DNA of 64,000 nt from Nonomuraea sp. MG754425. Lineage in GTDB: Bacteria; Actinomycetota; Actinomycetes; Streptosporangiales; Streptosporangiaceae. The DNA lies in contig NZ_SSXE01000031.1 in the NCBI RefSeq assembly GCF_021699195.1, forward strand, positions 50,220 through 114,219. The letters are read 5' to 3'. Both the position numbers and the translations under genes were made by a program. Each line of letters starts with the position of its first letter. The first letter of the stretch is position 1. The notes under the pieces were generated by a model. It was not told where the DNA came from, did no database searches, and was given only the letters and a program-made list of their open reading frames with translations. This document shows positions 15,787 through 25,088 of this stretch, piece after piece.

Positions 15787-18683
15787 TCACCACACCTCGA
15801 CGTCCACGCCGATCGTGAGGGTGCGCAGGGCACTGAGCGCGAGACAGGTGCGGTCGTCGCTGCTCAGCCCGTACTTGCCGGCTTCGCCCGTCCCGGGCAG
15901 CAGGTCGAGCACGGCGCTGATGTGGCCGCGATCCGCCGCGCTCCGGGCCACGTCCGCGGACTCTCGTCGCCTGGCCGCCTTGGGCAGCGTCGCGAGCCGG
16001 GAGTGCCGGGCGGCGAGCTCGGCCACCTGGGCGGCGGTCGGGCCGGTGGGCCTGCCCTCGGCCGCGATCCGTTCGGCGAGCGGCAGGAGCTCCTGCACCG
16101 AGGACCAGTTGATCTCGCCCCACAGCCGGAGCAGATCGGGCTGCCCGTAGACGGTGAGGGCGTGGGCTCCCGTCCAGTCGTCGAACCAGCGCACGCCGAA
16201 GGCATGCCGCTCGTTCGGGTCGTGCCGCTCGCTGCGCTCCCCGATCAGCTCGCGCACCAATTCGGTCTCGCCCCGCCGCAGCAGGCACACCAGCCAGGGC
16301 ACGCCGCTGTGGTACCGGCCGCGCGGCGTGCCCACGCCGCCGTCCAGCACGACGCGGGCCTCCTGCTCCCGGCCGCACTCGGTGAGCGCCCAGACCAGCG
16401 GCAGGCGGACGTCCCAGTTCGAACGGCCGGCGTCGGCGGCCGCGCGCGCGGAGGCGAACCACTGCTCGGAGCGGTCACGATGCCCCAGGACCGCGCAGGC
16501 CCCGGCGACCGCCGCCAGGTCCGCCGCCTCGCCCACGTCCGCGAGATCGTCGTCGGCGTGGGGGAAGACGGCGGCGGCCTCGGCATCGTGACCGGCCGCG
16601 CCGAGCACGAGCGCGATCCGCGCCAGGTGTCCGGGACGTCGCCGGTGTTCCGGGATCGCGAAGGCCAGGTCGCGGGCTTCGGCGGCCTCGCCCCGGCGGG
16701 CGTGGACCATCGCGAGCTGCTGGAGCGTGTCGACGGTCCAGTCCTCGAAGCCCAGCGAGACCGGGTGGGACAGGTCGACGAGCGTGCCGCGGACCACCGT
16801 GATCAGGTCGGAGACGGTCGCCGTGTCGGGCGGCGGCCACGTCCCCGTCGCCTCCGCCGTGCTGCCGCGTCCCCGGAACGGCGCCAGCAGCCGCGCGCTC
16901 TCCGGCGAGGCCGCCCACACGCCCGCGTGCGCCGGGTCGGGGAAGATCTCCTGCTCGCCCCAGCGGAACGGCCAGGCGCAGCGGCGGGCGACCGACCAGC
17001 AGAGCCGGGCGTCGAGATCGCCCTCGCGGCCGGGCGGCGCGATGAGCGTGCCGTCCTCGAACGCCACCGCCCAGGTCTCCTCGTCCAGCGCGAACGCCGG
17101 GTCGAGCCGGAGCCGGTCGCCGAGGTCGCGGCCGGTGAACAGCAGCGGGCGGCGGGCGGCCGGCTCCGGCTGATGCCGTCCAGGACGCGCAGCCGCTCGG
17201 GCTGTCCGGCGAGGGACCAGATCTCGATCCGTCCCTCGGCGGTGACGCAGGCGGCCCGCGCGCCGTCCGGTGACCAGGCCCACGACCGGGCGTCCGCGCC
17301 GCGCGGGTTGGACGGGCTCGCCCGGACGTTCAGGTCGTGCCGGTGCTCGCCGGTGGTTCCGTCGATGATCCCGACGATTCCGCCGGCCGGGTCCACCACC
17401 GCCAGCCGGCCGCCCGGACCCCAGCAGAGGACGTCGGCGCCCGGGTAACCGGGCAGTTCCGCCGTCGTCTCCCCCGTCAGGGCGTCGGCGACGACGAGCC
17501 TTCCGTCGCGCGGGTAGGCGAGGAGCCGCTCGTCCGGGCTCCACTCGGGCGGGGCCGCGTCCTCGTCCTCGTCCAGGGGCAGGATCCAGGAGACCCGCTG
17601 TCCGTCCACGTCGAGCGAGATCGCCGCGTGCGAGTACACCGCCTCGCCGTAGATCCGGGAGCCGTCGCGCGACCAGAACGCCCGGTCGAGGATGTGTTCG
17701 GGCTCATCGCTTTCGCTCTCCCAGGACTCCTCGGGCGGTTCGCGGAACTCGATCGGCGGGGTTCCCTCCGGGTGGGCGTCCGGCGGCCCGGCGACCGAGC
17801 CCTCGTGCATCGCCACGATGACGTTGCGCAGGAAGCCGGACCCGCCTCCGTAGACGAACGCGCGCCTGCCGTCGGGGGCGAACGCCATGCCCGGCGGCCT
17901 GCCGGAGGCGAGGAAGAACGCGTCGGCGATCGGCTCGCGGGCGGTGCCGAACGCATCCCACACGCCGGTCGCGTTGGTGTTGTACTCCAGCGCGATCCGC
18001 GTGCCGTCCGCCGACCACTGGAGGCAGCGCGCGCGGTCGCCGAACCCGACGCCGCCCATGACGGCGTCGATCGCGTGGACGCAGCGGCCGGTGGCGACCT
18101 CGAAGATCTGCAGGACACCGCCCCGGTCGTAGTCGGCGCCGGTGCCGCTGCCGACCGCGAGGTGGCGGCCGTCGGGGCTGAGCGCGTGCCCGGTCAACTC
18201 GCCGTGGTGCACGTCGGCGTGGCGCAGCAGCGCGCCCGCCGCGCGCAGCCGGGCGGTCGCGAAGCGGTGCGCGTCGGTGACCCCGTGCGCGTGTTCCAGC
18301 GCCCGCAGCGCCTCGCGCAGCGGCACGGTGTCGCGCTCCGGGCGGAACGCGGACCAGTCGGCGTTCTCGAGGGTGGCGAGGGCCTGGCCGGGGTCCATCC
18401 GCTCGTCCGGGACGCCGGTGAACGGCGGGGACGGCGGCGGCGTGCCGGGCTCCCGGCCGTCGAGCACCGCCTGCAGCGCGTCCTCGTCGTGGATCGGGAT
18501 GCCGCGCACCGCCGCCGGACCTGCCTTGGCGCCCGACTTCGCCCCGGCGAAGACCAGGTCCGTCTTCGCCGAGACCGACGCCGTCACCTTCGCGCCCAGC
18601 GCCTCCAGGCCGCGTTTGGCCTCATCCTTCGAAAGCCGGCCGAACCGCCCGGCCAGCACGATGTGGCTGCCACTGATGATCAT
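15787..18683 (-). pseudogene. BRCT domain plus beta-propeller repeat protein with a frameshift
   Basis: One gene reads through two frames. Residues 1-70 form a BRCT-like domain (IVLAGRFGRLSKDEAKRGLE, then LGAKVTASVSAKTDLVFAG), and residues about 150-500 carry WD40-type blades (HALSPDGRHLAVGSG, LQWSADGTRIALEY, AWSPDGARAACV). At about 17168 the frame is lost. The following bases continue the protein in another frame (RRPLLFTGRDLGDRLRLDPA) through a helical TPR-like region to the stop at 15787. One extra C near 17168 would restore about 965 residues. The downstream half keeps normal codon bias and no stops, so the lesion is recent or a sequencing error. Role unknown. Confidence 0.7.
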
Positions 18684-18733
18684 GCCAAGCGACCGTAGCG
18701 GAGAATCCCGACACTTTATGGCGAAGTGCCGCT

Positions 18734-19756
18734 TCAGCGCCGTGGACGTGCCCCGGTCGGGCTGTTCGCCAGGGCCGCGCCCAGCGGCGTGTGCGCGTAG
18801 CGGACGGACCGGCCGGCGCGGGTGCGGGTGACCAGGCCGGCGTCGCGCAGCACCGCCAGATGGCCGCCGACGGCGCCCAGGCTCAGGCCGAGCTGGGCGA
18901 CGAGCTGCGTCGTCGTCGCGGGCACGTCCAGCGCGCGCAGCACCTCCGCGCGGCGCGGGCCGACCAGCCGGTCCAGGGCCGCACCGCCCGGTGCGCGCGC
19001 CACGGGGCCGAGCAGGTCCGCGACGCCCCGGGCCGGATAGACCAGGGCGTACGGCCATGGTGGCTCGACGTAGCTGATCAGGGTGCCGAACACCGTCGGC
19101 ATCAGCAGCAGGCCCGCGCCGGCCGGCCGGAGGCGGTCCCACTCGGTACGCGAGCCCGTACGCACCTCGATGGTCCCGGTCTGCCCCTCGGCGCGCCAGC
19201 TCACCCGTGGGTCGAGATCGGACAGCGCTGCCGCCCAGCCGTACATGGCCAGGTGGCCGGCGCGGCGGACCAGGTCACGTTCCAGCACCGCCCGCAGCCG
19301 CGGCCAGTCGGGCTCGACCAGTGCCCGCCAGCTCGCCTCGAGCGCGTCGGCGAGCCGGGTGACCACGTCGGGCGCGTCGAGGATGCGTCGCACGTAGCGT
19401 GGCGGCGTCCGCAGCCCGGCCAGGTTGCGGGCCAGTTCCAGGCGGGCCCGGCGCAGCGGCGTGGCGCGTACGACGGCCAGTTCGGCGGCGAAGCCGGCGC
19501 CGGAGCCCGACGGCGGCGGATGGACGAAGTCGGCGTTGTAGCCGCCGCGGCGGAACAGCGCCGTCAGCGCCCCGACCGCGGGCACCTCGCGGCGCAGCTC
19601 CGCGTACCGGGGCGCGACGCGCTCGGCCCACGGCCGCAGCGGGCCGGCGGCCTGCACGCCGGCGGCGACGCGCAGCGCCTGCATCGCCTCGCCCAGCGGC
19701 GAGATCGCGTAGCGGGTCCGCGCCACATCGACCGGGCCCACCTCGATGGCCAGCAT
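18734..19756 (-). CDS. ArsR-like regulator with DUF5937-type N-terminal domain
   Basis: A 340-residue regulator. The long N-terminal part (residues 1-240) looks like the actinobacterial domain found in this subgroup, and residues 255-330 form the winged helix: GPRRAEVLRALDVPATTTQL, then LGAVGGHLAVLRDAGLVTRTR. The ATG at 19756 follows GGAGGCG. It is divergent from an MFS transporter and probably controls it; a TTTCG/CGAAA inverted repeat sits next to its start. Confidence 0.8.
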   Translation of the reverse strand: MLAIEVGPVDVARTRYAISPLGEAMQALRVAAGVQAAGPLRPWAERVAPRYAELRREVPAVGALTALFRRGGYNADFVHPPPSGSGAGFAAELAVVRATPLRRARLELARNLAGLRTPPRYVRRILDAPDVVTRLADALEASWRALVEPDWPRLRAVLERDLVRRAGHLAMYGWAAALSDLDPRVSWRAEGQTGTIEVRTGSRTEWDRLRPAGAGLLLMPTVFGTLISYVEPPWPYALVYPARGVADLLGPVARAPGGAALDRLVGPRRAEVLRALDVPATTTQLVAQLGLSLGAVGGHLAVLRDAGLVTRTRAGRSVRYAHTPLGAALANSPTGARPRR

Positions 19757-19757
19757 G

Positions 19758-19775
19758 TTTCGCCTCCACACGAAA
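19758..19775. promoter_or_regulatory. Inverted repeat between ArsR-like and MFS genes
   Basis: TTTCG (19758-19762) and CGAAA (19771-19775) form an 18-bp inverted repeat with an 8-bp spacer in the 47-bp gap. It overlaps the ribosome site of the regulator, so it may be an operator, though the arms are short. Confidence 0.35.
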
Positions 19776-19803
19776 GGATAGCCACCGTGGCCGGGCCGCC
19801 GTG

Positions 19804-21018
19804 ATGCTGTCGGCCATGATCCCTGCACCCGGGTCCGCCACCTACCGCGAGGTGTTCGCCGTCGGCCAGTTCCGTGTGCTGTTCGGCAGCTACACGCTCT
19901 TCCTGGCCGGCGAGACGGTGCGGACGCTCGCGCTGTCCGTGACGGTCTACGCGGCCACCGGGTCGCCGCTGCTGTCGGCGCTGGCGTACGCGGCGGGCTT
20001 CCTGCCCTACGCCGTGGGCGGCACGCTGCTGCTGGCTCTCGCCGACCGCCTGCCGCCGCGTACCGTCATGATCGGCTACGAGGTGCTGCGCGCCGCGGTC
20101 AGCGCCGTGCTCGCCGCCGGTCTGCTGCCGGTGCCGGGCATGCTGGCGCTCGTGTTCGTGACGGGGCTGCCCAGCGCCGTCGCCTCCGCCGCACGCACCG
20201 CCCTGCTGCCCGACCTGCTGGACGGCGACCGCTATGTGCTCGGCCGCGCCGTGTTCTCCATGGCGGCCGGCGGCACGCAGGTGCTCGGCTTCGCCGCCGG
20301 CGGCCTGCTGATCGCCGCCGCCGGCGCGCCGGGCGCGCTCTGGATCACCGCCGCGACCTGCCTGGCCTCGGCCGGGCTGCTGCGGCTGCGCCTGGCCGAC
20401 CACCCGCGCCGCCGCACCGGCGGTGCGGCCGGCGCCGGCGAGACCTGGCGGGTGAACCGGGAGCTGCTGGGCCGGCCCGCGGTCCGGGGACTGCTGCTGG
20501 CGCACTGGGCGGCGCCGGCGCTGATGGTCGGGGCCGAGGGCGTGCTGGTCCCGTACGCCGCGCGGGCGGGCGCGCCGGACGCGGCCGGTCCGCTGTTCGC
20601 GGCGGTCGCCGCCGGGATGTTCGCCGGCAACCTGATCGTCGGCCGCCTGGTGCGCCCCGCGGACCGGGAGCGGCTGGCCGGCCCTCTCGCGCTGGCGCTC
20701 GGAGTGCCGCTGCTGGGGTTCGCGCCGGGCCCCGCACCGGGATACGCCGCCGTCCTGCTGGCGGTGTCCGGTTTCGGGGTCGCCTACCAGCTCGCGCTGG
20801 CCCGCCGGTTTCTCGACGCGGTGCCCGAGACGCGGCGCGGACAGGCGTTCGGCCTGCTGCTGACCGGCACGATGACGCTGCAGGGCCTGGCCGCCGCGGC
20901 CGGAGGCGCGCTGGGCGAGGTCGCGGACCCGGGGCTGGTCGTCACGCTGGCCGGCGCGGCCTCGGCCACCGCCGCCCTGCTGTCCTGGCGGACGCTGTCA
21001 CCCTCCCGGCGTCCCTGA
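19804..21018 (+). CDS. MFS transporter, probable exporter
   Basis: A 404-residue major facilitator with 12 predicted helices. The region after helix 2 reads LLLALADRLPPRTVMIGYE, a weak version of the MFS signature, and DUF-type ArsR/MFS pairs like this one usually export drugs or macrolide-like compounds. The start is uncertain: ATG at 19804 or ATG at 19816, both in frame and both without a clear ribosome site. Confidence 0.8.
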   Translation: MLSAMIPAPGSATYREVFAVGQFRVLFGSYTLFLAGETVRTLALSVTVYAATGSPLLSALAYAAGFLPYAVGGTLLLALADRLPPRTVMIGYEVLRAAVSAVLAAGLLPVPGMLALVFVTGLPSAVASAARTALLPDLLDGDRYVLGRAVFSMAAGGTQVLGFAAGGLLIAAAGAPGALWITAATCLASAGLLRLRLADHPRRRTGGAAGAGETWRVNRELLGRPAVRGLLLAHWAAPALMVGAEGVLVPYAARAGAPDAAGPLFAAVAAGMFAGNLIVGRLVRPADRERLAGPLALALGVPLLGFAPGPAPGYAAVLLAVSGFGVAYQLALARRFLDAVPETRRGQAFGLLLTGTMTLQGLAAAAGGALGEVADPGLVVTLAGAASATAALLSWRTLSPSRRP

Positions 21019-21211
21019 CCTCGGTGTCGACCTGGGTGGACCGCGGTCGGTGACCGCCGTGGCCCTCGGCGTCGCGGTGGCGGAGCTCTGAGCCGGGTCG
21101 GGACGCCGGAGAATCGGGGGATAGCCGACTGTAAACAGAAAGTAATTGATCAGGCACTGTGAGTTGCGTCATCGTGCTCTAGTCCGAGCACCTCACCCCG
21201 CAGGAGCACTC

Positions 21212-21641
21212 ATGCTGCGTGTTCACCACCTGCTGTCCGGAGCCGTTCTCATCACCGCCGCCGGTGCGGGCCTCGCCCTGCCCGCATCGGCTTCCGCCCA
21301 GGCCGCTCCCACCCCCATGTGTCTCGACGTCACCAACTACCGGGGCAACGGCATCGACATCTACCAGTGGGAATGCCAGAGCGGCAACAACAACCAGAAG
21401 TTCGTCATCGACAACGGCCAGATCAAAATCAAGGACACCATCGGCACCAACCGCCCGATGTGCGTAGACGTCACCAACAAAAATCAAGGACACCATCGGC
21501 ACCAACCGCCCGATGTGCGTAGACGTCACCAACAACCGCGGCAACGGCATCAAGATCTACCAATGGGAATGCCAGAGCGGCAACAACAACCAGAAGTTCG
21601 TCATCGACAACGGCCAGATAAAGATCAAGGACACGCTCTGA
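21212..21641 (+). pseudogene. Secreted ricin-B-like lectin, frame broken by a 55-bp tandem duplication
   Basis: ATG 21212 follows AGGAG and opens a signal peptide (LLSGAVLITAAGAGLALPASASA). Two lectin repeats follow, each with CxDVTN, GNGI, IYQWEC and NNNQKFVIDNGQIKIKDT; the QxW-type pattern marks a ricin-B-like carbohydrate domain. The repeats are nearly identical in DNA. Between them 55 bp are duplicated exactly, which shifts the frame by one base and removes the second repeat. Removing one copy gives a 125-residue protein that ends neatly at the TGA 21639-21641. As read, the altered frame runs on to 21841. Confidence 0.75.
21425..21535 (+). repeat. Exact 55-bp tandem duplication
   Basis: Bases 21425-21480 are identical to 21480-21535 at a shift of 55 bp. 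The copy begins AAAATCAAGGACACC and ends GTCACCAACAA. Because 55 is not a multiple of three, the downstream frame changes. Complete identity means it is very recent, or a slip-prone site, or an assembly error. Confidence 0.9.
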
Positions 21642-21655
21642 GCCAGGCGGAGCAC

Positions 21656-21692
21656 CCGGTGGCGGGGCCGGTGTCACCGGTCCCGCCACCGG
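21656..21692. terminator. Strong bidirectional hairpin
   Basis: CCGGTGGCGGG (21656-21666) pairs with CCCGCCACCGG (21682-21692), and the inner CCGGTG/CACCGG extends the stem to about 18 bp with a tiny loop. It lies between the convergent lectin and urease-like genes and probably terminates both. Confidence 0.65.
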
Positions 21693-21695
21693 CGG

Positions 21696-23372
21696 TCAGG
21701 CGAGGTGGTGCACCTGGGTCAGCGGGAGGGAGCCGGCCGGTGGCAGCCCCGTCGGCCGGCCGTCCACCAGCACGGGGCCGCCGTCGCGCGGCACCCGCAC
21801 GTCCGGGACGGCGGTGTTGCGGACCATGTCCGCGCGGGTGAGCCCGCGCGAGCCGGCGACCGGCAGGTAGCTCACCCCGGACGGCAGCGCCCGCCGCGCC
21901 GCGGCGTCCTCCAGGGCCTCCCGCGCCACGAAGACGTGCGCCAGCCGCCGCGGCGCGTCGCCCATCGCGCCGAAGAAGCGCCGGTAGGCCCGCGGCTGCC
22001 CGGCCCGCGTGGAGGCCGCGCCCGAGGCGCTCACGCCCCAGGCCACGAACCCCGACTTCACGACCAGTTCCGGCTTCGCGCCGAACCAGGCCGGGTGCCA
22101 CAACACCAGGTCGGCGACCTTGCCCGGCGCGATGCTGCCGATCTGGCCGGCCATGCCGTGCGCGATCGCCGGATTGATGGTGATCTTGGCGAGGTAGCGC
22201 AGGACCCGCTCGTTGTCGTGGCGGCCGGCCACCCCTGCCACGGCCTTGGCGTGCGCGGCGAGCTGCCACGTCCGCCGGGCCGTCTCCCCGACGCGTCCCA
22301 TGCCCATCGAGTCGGAGTTGACGATGCTGACCGCGCCGGCGTCGTGCAGCGCGTTCTCCGCCGCGATCGCGCTGGCCCGCACGCGGCTCATGGTCACCTC
22401 CGCGTCGCCGGGCAGCAGCGGGTTCTGCCGGTGCACGGTCATCGTCATCGGGAACAGCTCCGCCACCGTGTTGACCGTGTACGGCAGCGTCGGCGTGGTC
22501 GAGGAGGCCAGCACGTGCCCGTGGGAGAGGATCTCCAGCAGGTCGGGATGGCCGCCGCCGCCCTCGACGTGGTAGGCGTGCACCGTCCGGCCCCGCGTCG
22601 CCCCGATGGTGTCGGCCAGCAGGCCCGACTCGTTGAGCGAGTCGGTGTGCAGCGCCACCGGCAGGTCGGCGGCGTCGGCCACGGCCAGGCAGGTGTCGAC
22701 GACCGCGGGCTGCGCGCCGAAGTCCTCGTGCACCTTGAAGCCGCCCGCTCCGCCGAGCACCGCCGCCTCCAGCGGGCCGCGCCGCACCGACGAGCCCCGG
22801 GCGAGGAAGGCCACGTTCACCGGCACCTCCCGCCACGCCTCGATCATCAGGTCGAGGTTGCGCTTGGGGTTGACGCCGATGTCCCACACGCCGCCGATGC
22901 CCATGCCGACCACGGTCGTGACGCCCGCCGACAGCGCCACGTCGAGCAGCGCCGGGCTGGACAGGTGGACGTGCGAGTCCACCACGCCGGGGGTGACGAT
23001 CAGGCCCTCGGCCGGGATCATCGCCGTGTGCGGGCCGACGACGAGTTCGACGTCGTTCACCGCGTCGGGCGAGCCGGCCCGGCCGAGCCCGGTGATCCGG
23101 CCGTCCTTGATCCCGATGTTGGTCTTGAGCACGCCGAGCAGCGGGTCGAGGACGAGCGCGTTGGTGACGATCACGTCCAGCTCGGAGTGGCGGGCGCCGC
23201 TGGTGAGCAGCAGCCCCTCGCGCACCGTCTTGCCGCAGCCGCCGAGCAGTTCGTCGCCGGCCTCGGTGTCGTCGCGTTCGACCTCGACCACGAGCCCGGT
23301 GTCGGCCAGGCGCACCCGGTCGCCGGTGGTCGGGCCGTACACGGCCGCGTACGTCGCCCTGTCGAAGCTCAT
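21696..23372 (-). CDS. ureC: Divergent urease alpha subunit
   Basis: A 558-residue nickel amidohydrolase of the urease alpha family. All metal and catalytic positions can be matched: His134 and His136 (DSHVHL), Lys213 for carbamylation with His215 (FKVHEDFG), His242 (ALHTDSLNESG), His275 (GGGGHPDL), catalytic His314, Arg332 and Asp354 (NSDSMGMGRVGE). The active-site flap, normally V-C-H-H, is T-V-H-R, so the flap cysteine is Val313. No ureD/E/F/G lies in this window, so nickel insertion must come from elsewhere or differ. It is last in an operon with ureAB, a guanidino enzyme and a transporter. Confidence 0.85.
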   Translation of the reverse strand: MSFDRATYAAVYGPTTGDRVRLADTGLVVEVERDDTEAGDELLGGCGKTVREGLLLTSGARHSELDVIVTNALVLDPLLGVLKTNIGIKDGRITGLGRAGSPDAVNDVELVVGPHTAMIPAEGLIVTPGVVDSHVHLSSPALLDVALSAGVTTVVGMGIGGVWDIGVNPKRNLDLMIEAWREVPVNVAFLARGSSVRRGPLEAAVLGGAGGFKVHEDFGAQPAVVDTCLAVADAADLPVALHTDSLNESGLLADTIGATRGRTVHAYHVEGGGGHPDLLEILSHGHVLASSTTPTLPYTVNTVAELFPMTMTVHRQNPLLPGDAEVTMSRVRASAIAAENALHDAGAVSIVNSDSMGMGRVGETARRTWQLAAHAKAVAGVAGRHDNERVLRYLAKITINPAIAHGMAGQIGSIAPGKVADLVLWHPAWFGAKPELVVKSGFVAWGVSASGAASTRAGQPRAYRRFFGAMGDAPRRLAHVFVAREALEDAAARRALPSGVSYLPVAGSRGLTRADMVRNTAVPDVRVPRDGGPVLVDGRPTGLPPAGSLPLTQVHHLA

Positions 23373-23427
23373 TCCCGGCCTCCGCTCGCCCGTCCGGCGC
23401 TCGTCGTTCGTGTCCTGCCGCCGCCGC

Positions 23428-24045
23428 TCATTCCTCGTCTCCCAGCGTGAGCCGGGGCGCGGTGGCCGCGCCCCCCAGCATGACCAGCCGCACCGTGACC
23501 GCCGCCCCGGGCGGGAAGCACAGGCTGCTGCCCGCGGGCACGTCCAGCCGCCGCCCGCGGGCCGCCTCCCGGTCGAACGACAGCGCCGCGTTGGCCTGCC
23601 AGAACGGGTAGTGCGACGACACGTGCACGTCCACGTCCGCGGTGTTGGTCACCTCGACCTCCACCCGGTCGCGGCCGGGCGCCGGTTCCGGCCGCCCGGT
23701 CGCCGCGGGCAGCACGGCCCCCGGGTCGGCCGGGTCCGGCTTCGTGCCGAGGGGGTCGTCCACGGCCACGAGCGCGGTGCCGGCCGGGAACAGCGCGTCC
23801 ACCTCGACCCGGCGGACCAGCGCCGCGACTCCGGGCCTGGCCTCCTCGACGCGCACCGCGGCGCGGCCGGCCGCGATCACCGCCTCGATGGGCAGCCCGT
23901 CCCAGGCGGCCTCGAACACCGCGTCGGCGATCAGCGCCACGACCTCGGGCGCCGACAGCAGGGCGCCCCGGTCACGGCGGCGCCGGGCCAGCTCCGCCAC
24001 CGTGAAGACGGTCAGGCGGTCGTGCTCCGCGGGGGTCAGATGCAT
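23428..24045 (-). CDS. ureAB: Fused urease gamma/beta subunit
   Basis: A 205-residue fusion. Residues 1-100 match urease gamma (LTPAEHDRLTVFTVAELARR ... ALIADAVFEAAWDG ... LFPAGTALVAVDDPLG), and residues 110-205 match urease beta (VEVEVTNTADVDVHVSSHYPF ... FDREAARGRRLDVPAGS). Separate subunits are the rule in full urease operons; the fused form is typical of the second urease locus in actinomycetes. It starts 6 nt after the guanidino-enzyme stop and lies 55 nt before ureC. Confidence 0.85.
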   Translation of the reverse strand: MHLTPAEHDRLTVFTVAELARRRRDRGALLSAPEVVALIADAVFEAAWDGLPIEAVIAAGRAAVRVEEARPGVAALVRRVEVDALFPAGTALVAVDDPLGTKPDPADPGAVLPAATGRPEPAPGRDRVEVEVTNTADVDVHVSSHYPFWQANAALSFDREAARGRRLDVPAGSSLCFPPGAAVTVRLVMLGGAATAPRLTLGDEE

Positions 24046-24051
24046 CGACGC

Positions 24052-25050
24052 CTACCAGTCCCGGACGAGTTCCATGGTCGAGCAGTGGATGCCACCGCCG
24101 TTCTTGAGGATCTCGTCGTACGGCACCGGCACGATCTCCACGCCCTCGGCGGCCAGCCGGTCGGCGGTGCGCACGCAGTGCGCGGGGAACAGCAGCCGCC
24201 GTGGCCGCACCGTGAGCGAGTTGCAGGCGTACTGCTCGTCGGGGTGCGGCGAGACGACCTTGATCCCGAGGCTGTCCAGCCGGGCGAGGAACTCGTACGG
24301 CAGGCGGTGGGTGTTGGCCAGCGCCAGGTCGTGGTCGACCATGTGGAACTGGCCGTCCACGTGGATCGTGTACCCCGGCAGCGGCACCGGCACCACCTCG
24401 ATGCCGAGCGGTTCGAGGATCCCGGCGAGCTGCCGCGCCCCCTCGGGGTTGCACCGGATCGACACCCCGAACACCGCCAGGTCGCGCCGGAGCTTGACGA
24501 ACGTGCCGCCCTCGGCGAGCCCCGTGCCGGTGATCGTGCCGAGGATCGGCATGCCGAGCGCGGCGACCGTCCTGGTCACCGACGCCTCCTCGCCGCGCCG
24601 CATGCGCGGGGCCAGACGGGTGATGACGGCCCCGCCCGGCACGGTCAGCATCGGGTCGCGGGTGTAGACCGACTTGGTGTGCTCGGGCAGCTCGGGCGCC
24701 TGGACGACCTCGATGCCCTCGGCCCGCAGCGCCGACACCAGCGCCGCGTGCTGCTCGGCCGCGAGCCGCAGGTCGGGCGCCTGGTCGCCACGCCAGTACC
24801 AGCGGCGGTCCGGGTCGACGAGCGCGCCGGCCCTGGGGTCCCACGCCTCGGCGGTGATCTTCGACAGGCCGCTGCTCGGCGGGCGTACCAGCACCGTGCG
24901 CAGCGGGCTCACCTCGTCGGCGGCGCCCCAGCGGCGGCCCCAGTAGCGCTCCAGCTCGGCCGGGTCCTGGAAGCCCGGTTCGGGCTCCGGGCCGACCAGC
25001 TTGTGGTAGTAGTGCTCAGGCTGAGCGCCGTCGTCGGCGATCGTCGTCAT
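24052..25050 (-). CDS. Guanidino-group-modifying enzyme (amidinotransferase/dihydrolase fold)
   Basis: A 332-residue member of the pentein superfamily that includes arginine deiminase, amidinotransferases and DDAH. Visible landmarks are TRDPMLTVPGG (about 130), AEGGTFV (about 180), His230/Asp232 in IHVDGQFH and the nucleophile Cys323 in GGGIHCSTMEL. Such enzymes cut or transfer the amidino group of arginine-like substrates. Placed directly before urease-like subunits, the enzyme could produce urea or a ureido compound for them. ATG 25050 follows GGAAAGG; an upstream in-frame GTG at 25068 lacks one. Confidence 0.75.
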   Translation of the reverse strand: MTTIADDGAQPEHYYHKLVGPEPEPGFQDPAELERYWGRRWGAADEVSPLRTVLVRPPSSGLSKITAEAWDPRAGALVDPDRRWYWRGDQAPDLRLAAEQHAALVSALRAEGIEVVQAPELPEHTKSVYTRDPMLTVPGGAVITRLAPRMRRGEEASVTRTVAALGMPILGTITGTGLAEGGTFVKLRRDLAVFGVSIRCNPEGARQLAGILEPLGIEVVPVPLPGYTIHVDGQFHMVDHDLALANTHRLPYEFLARLDSLGIKVVSPHPDEQYACNSLTVRPRRLLFPAHCVRTADRLAAEGVEIVPVPYDEILKNGGGIHCSTMELVRDW

Positions 25051-25088
25051 GTCAGTCCTTTCCTCCACATCCGTGCGTCATCATCGCG

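Noticed and set aside
21019..21091. Reading VDLGGPRSVTAVALGVAVAEL ending in TGA after the second MFS gene
   Set aside because: It looks like a possible C-terminal scrap of a lost gene but is only about 25 residues with no start, so I do not annotate it.
22000..24667. Forward-strand frames across the urease-like genes
   Set aside because: They overlap well-supported genes on the other strand and have no recognisable domains.
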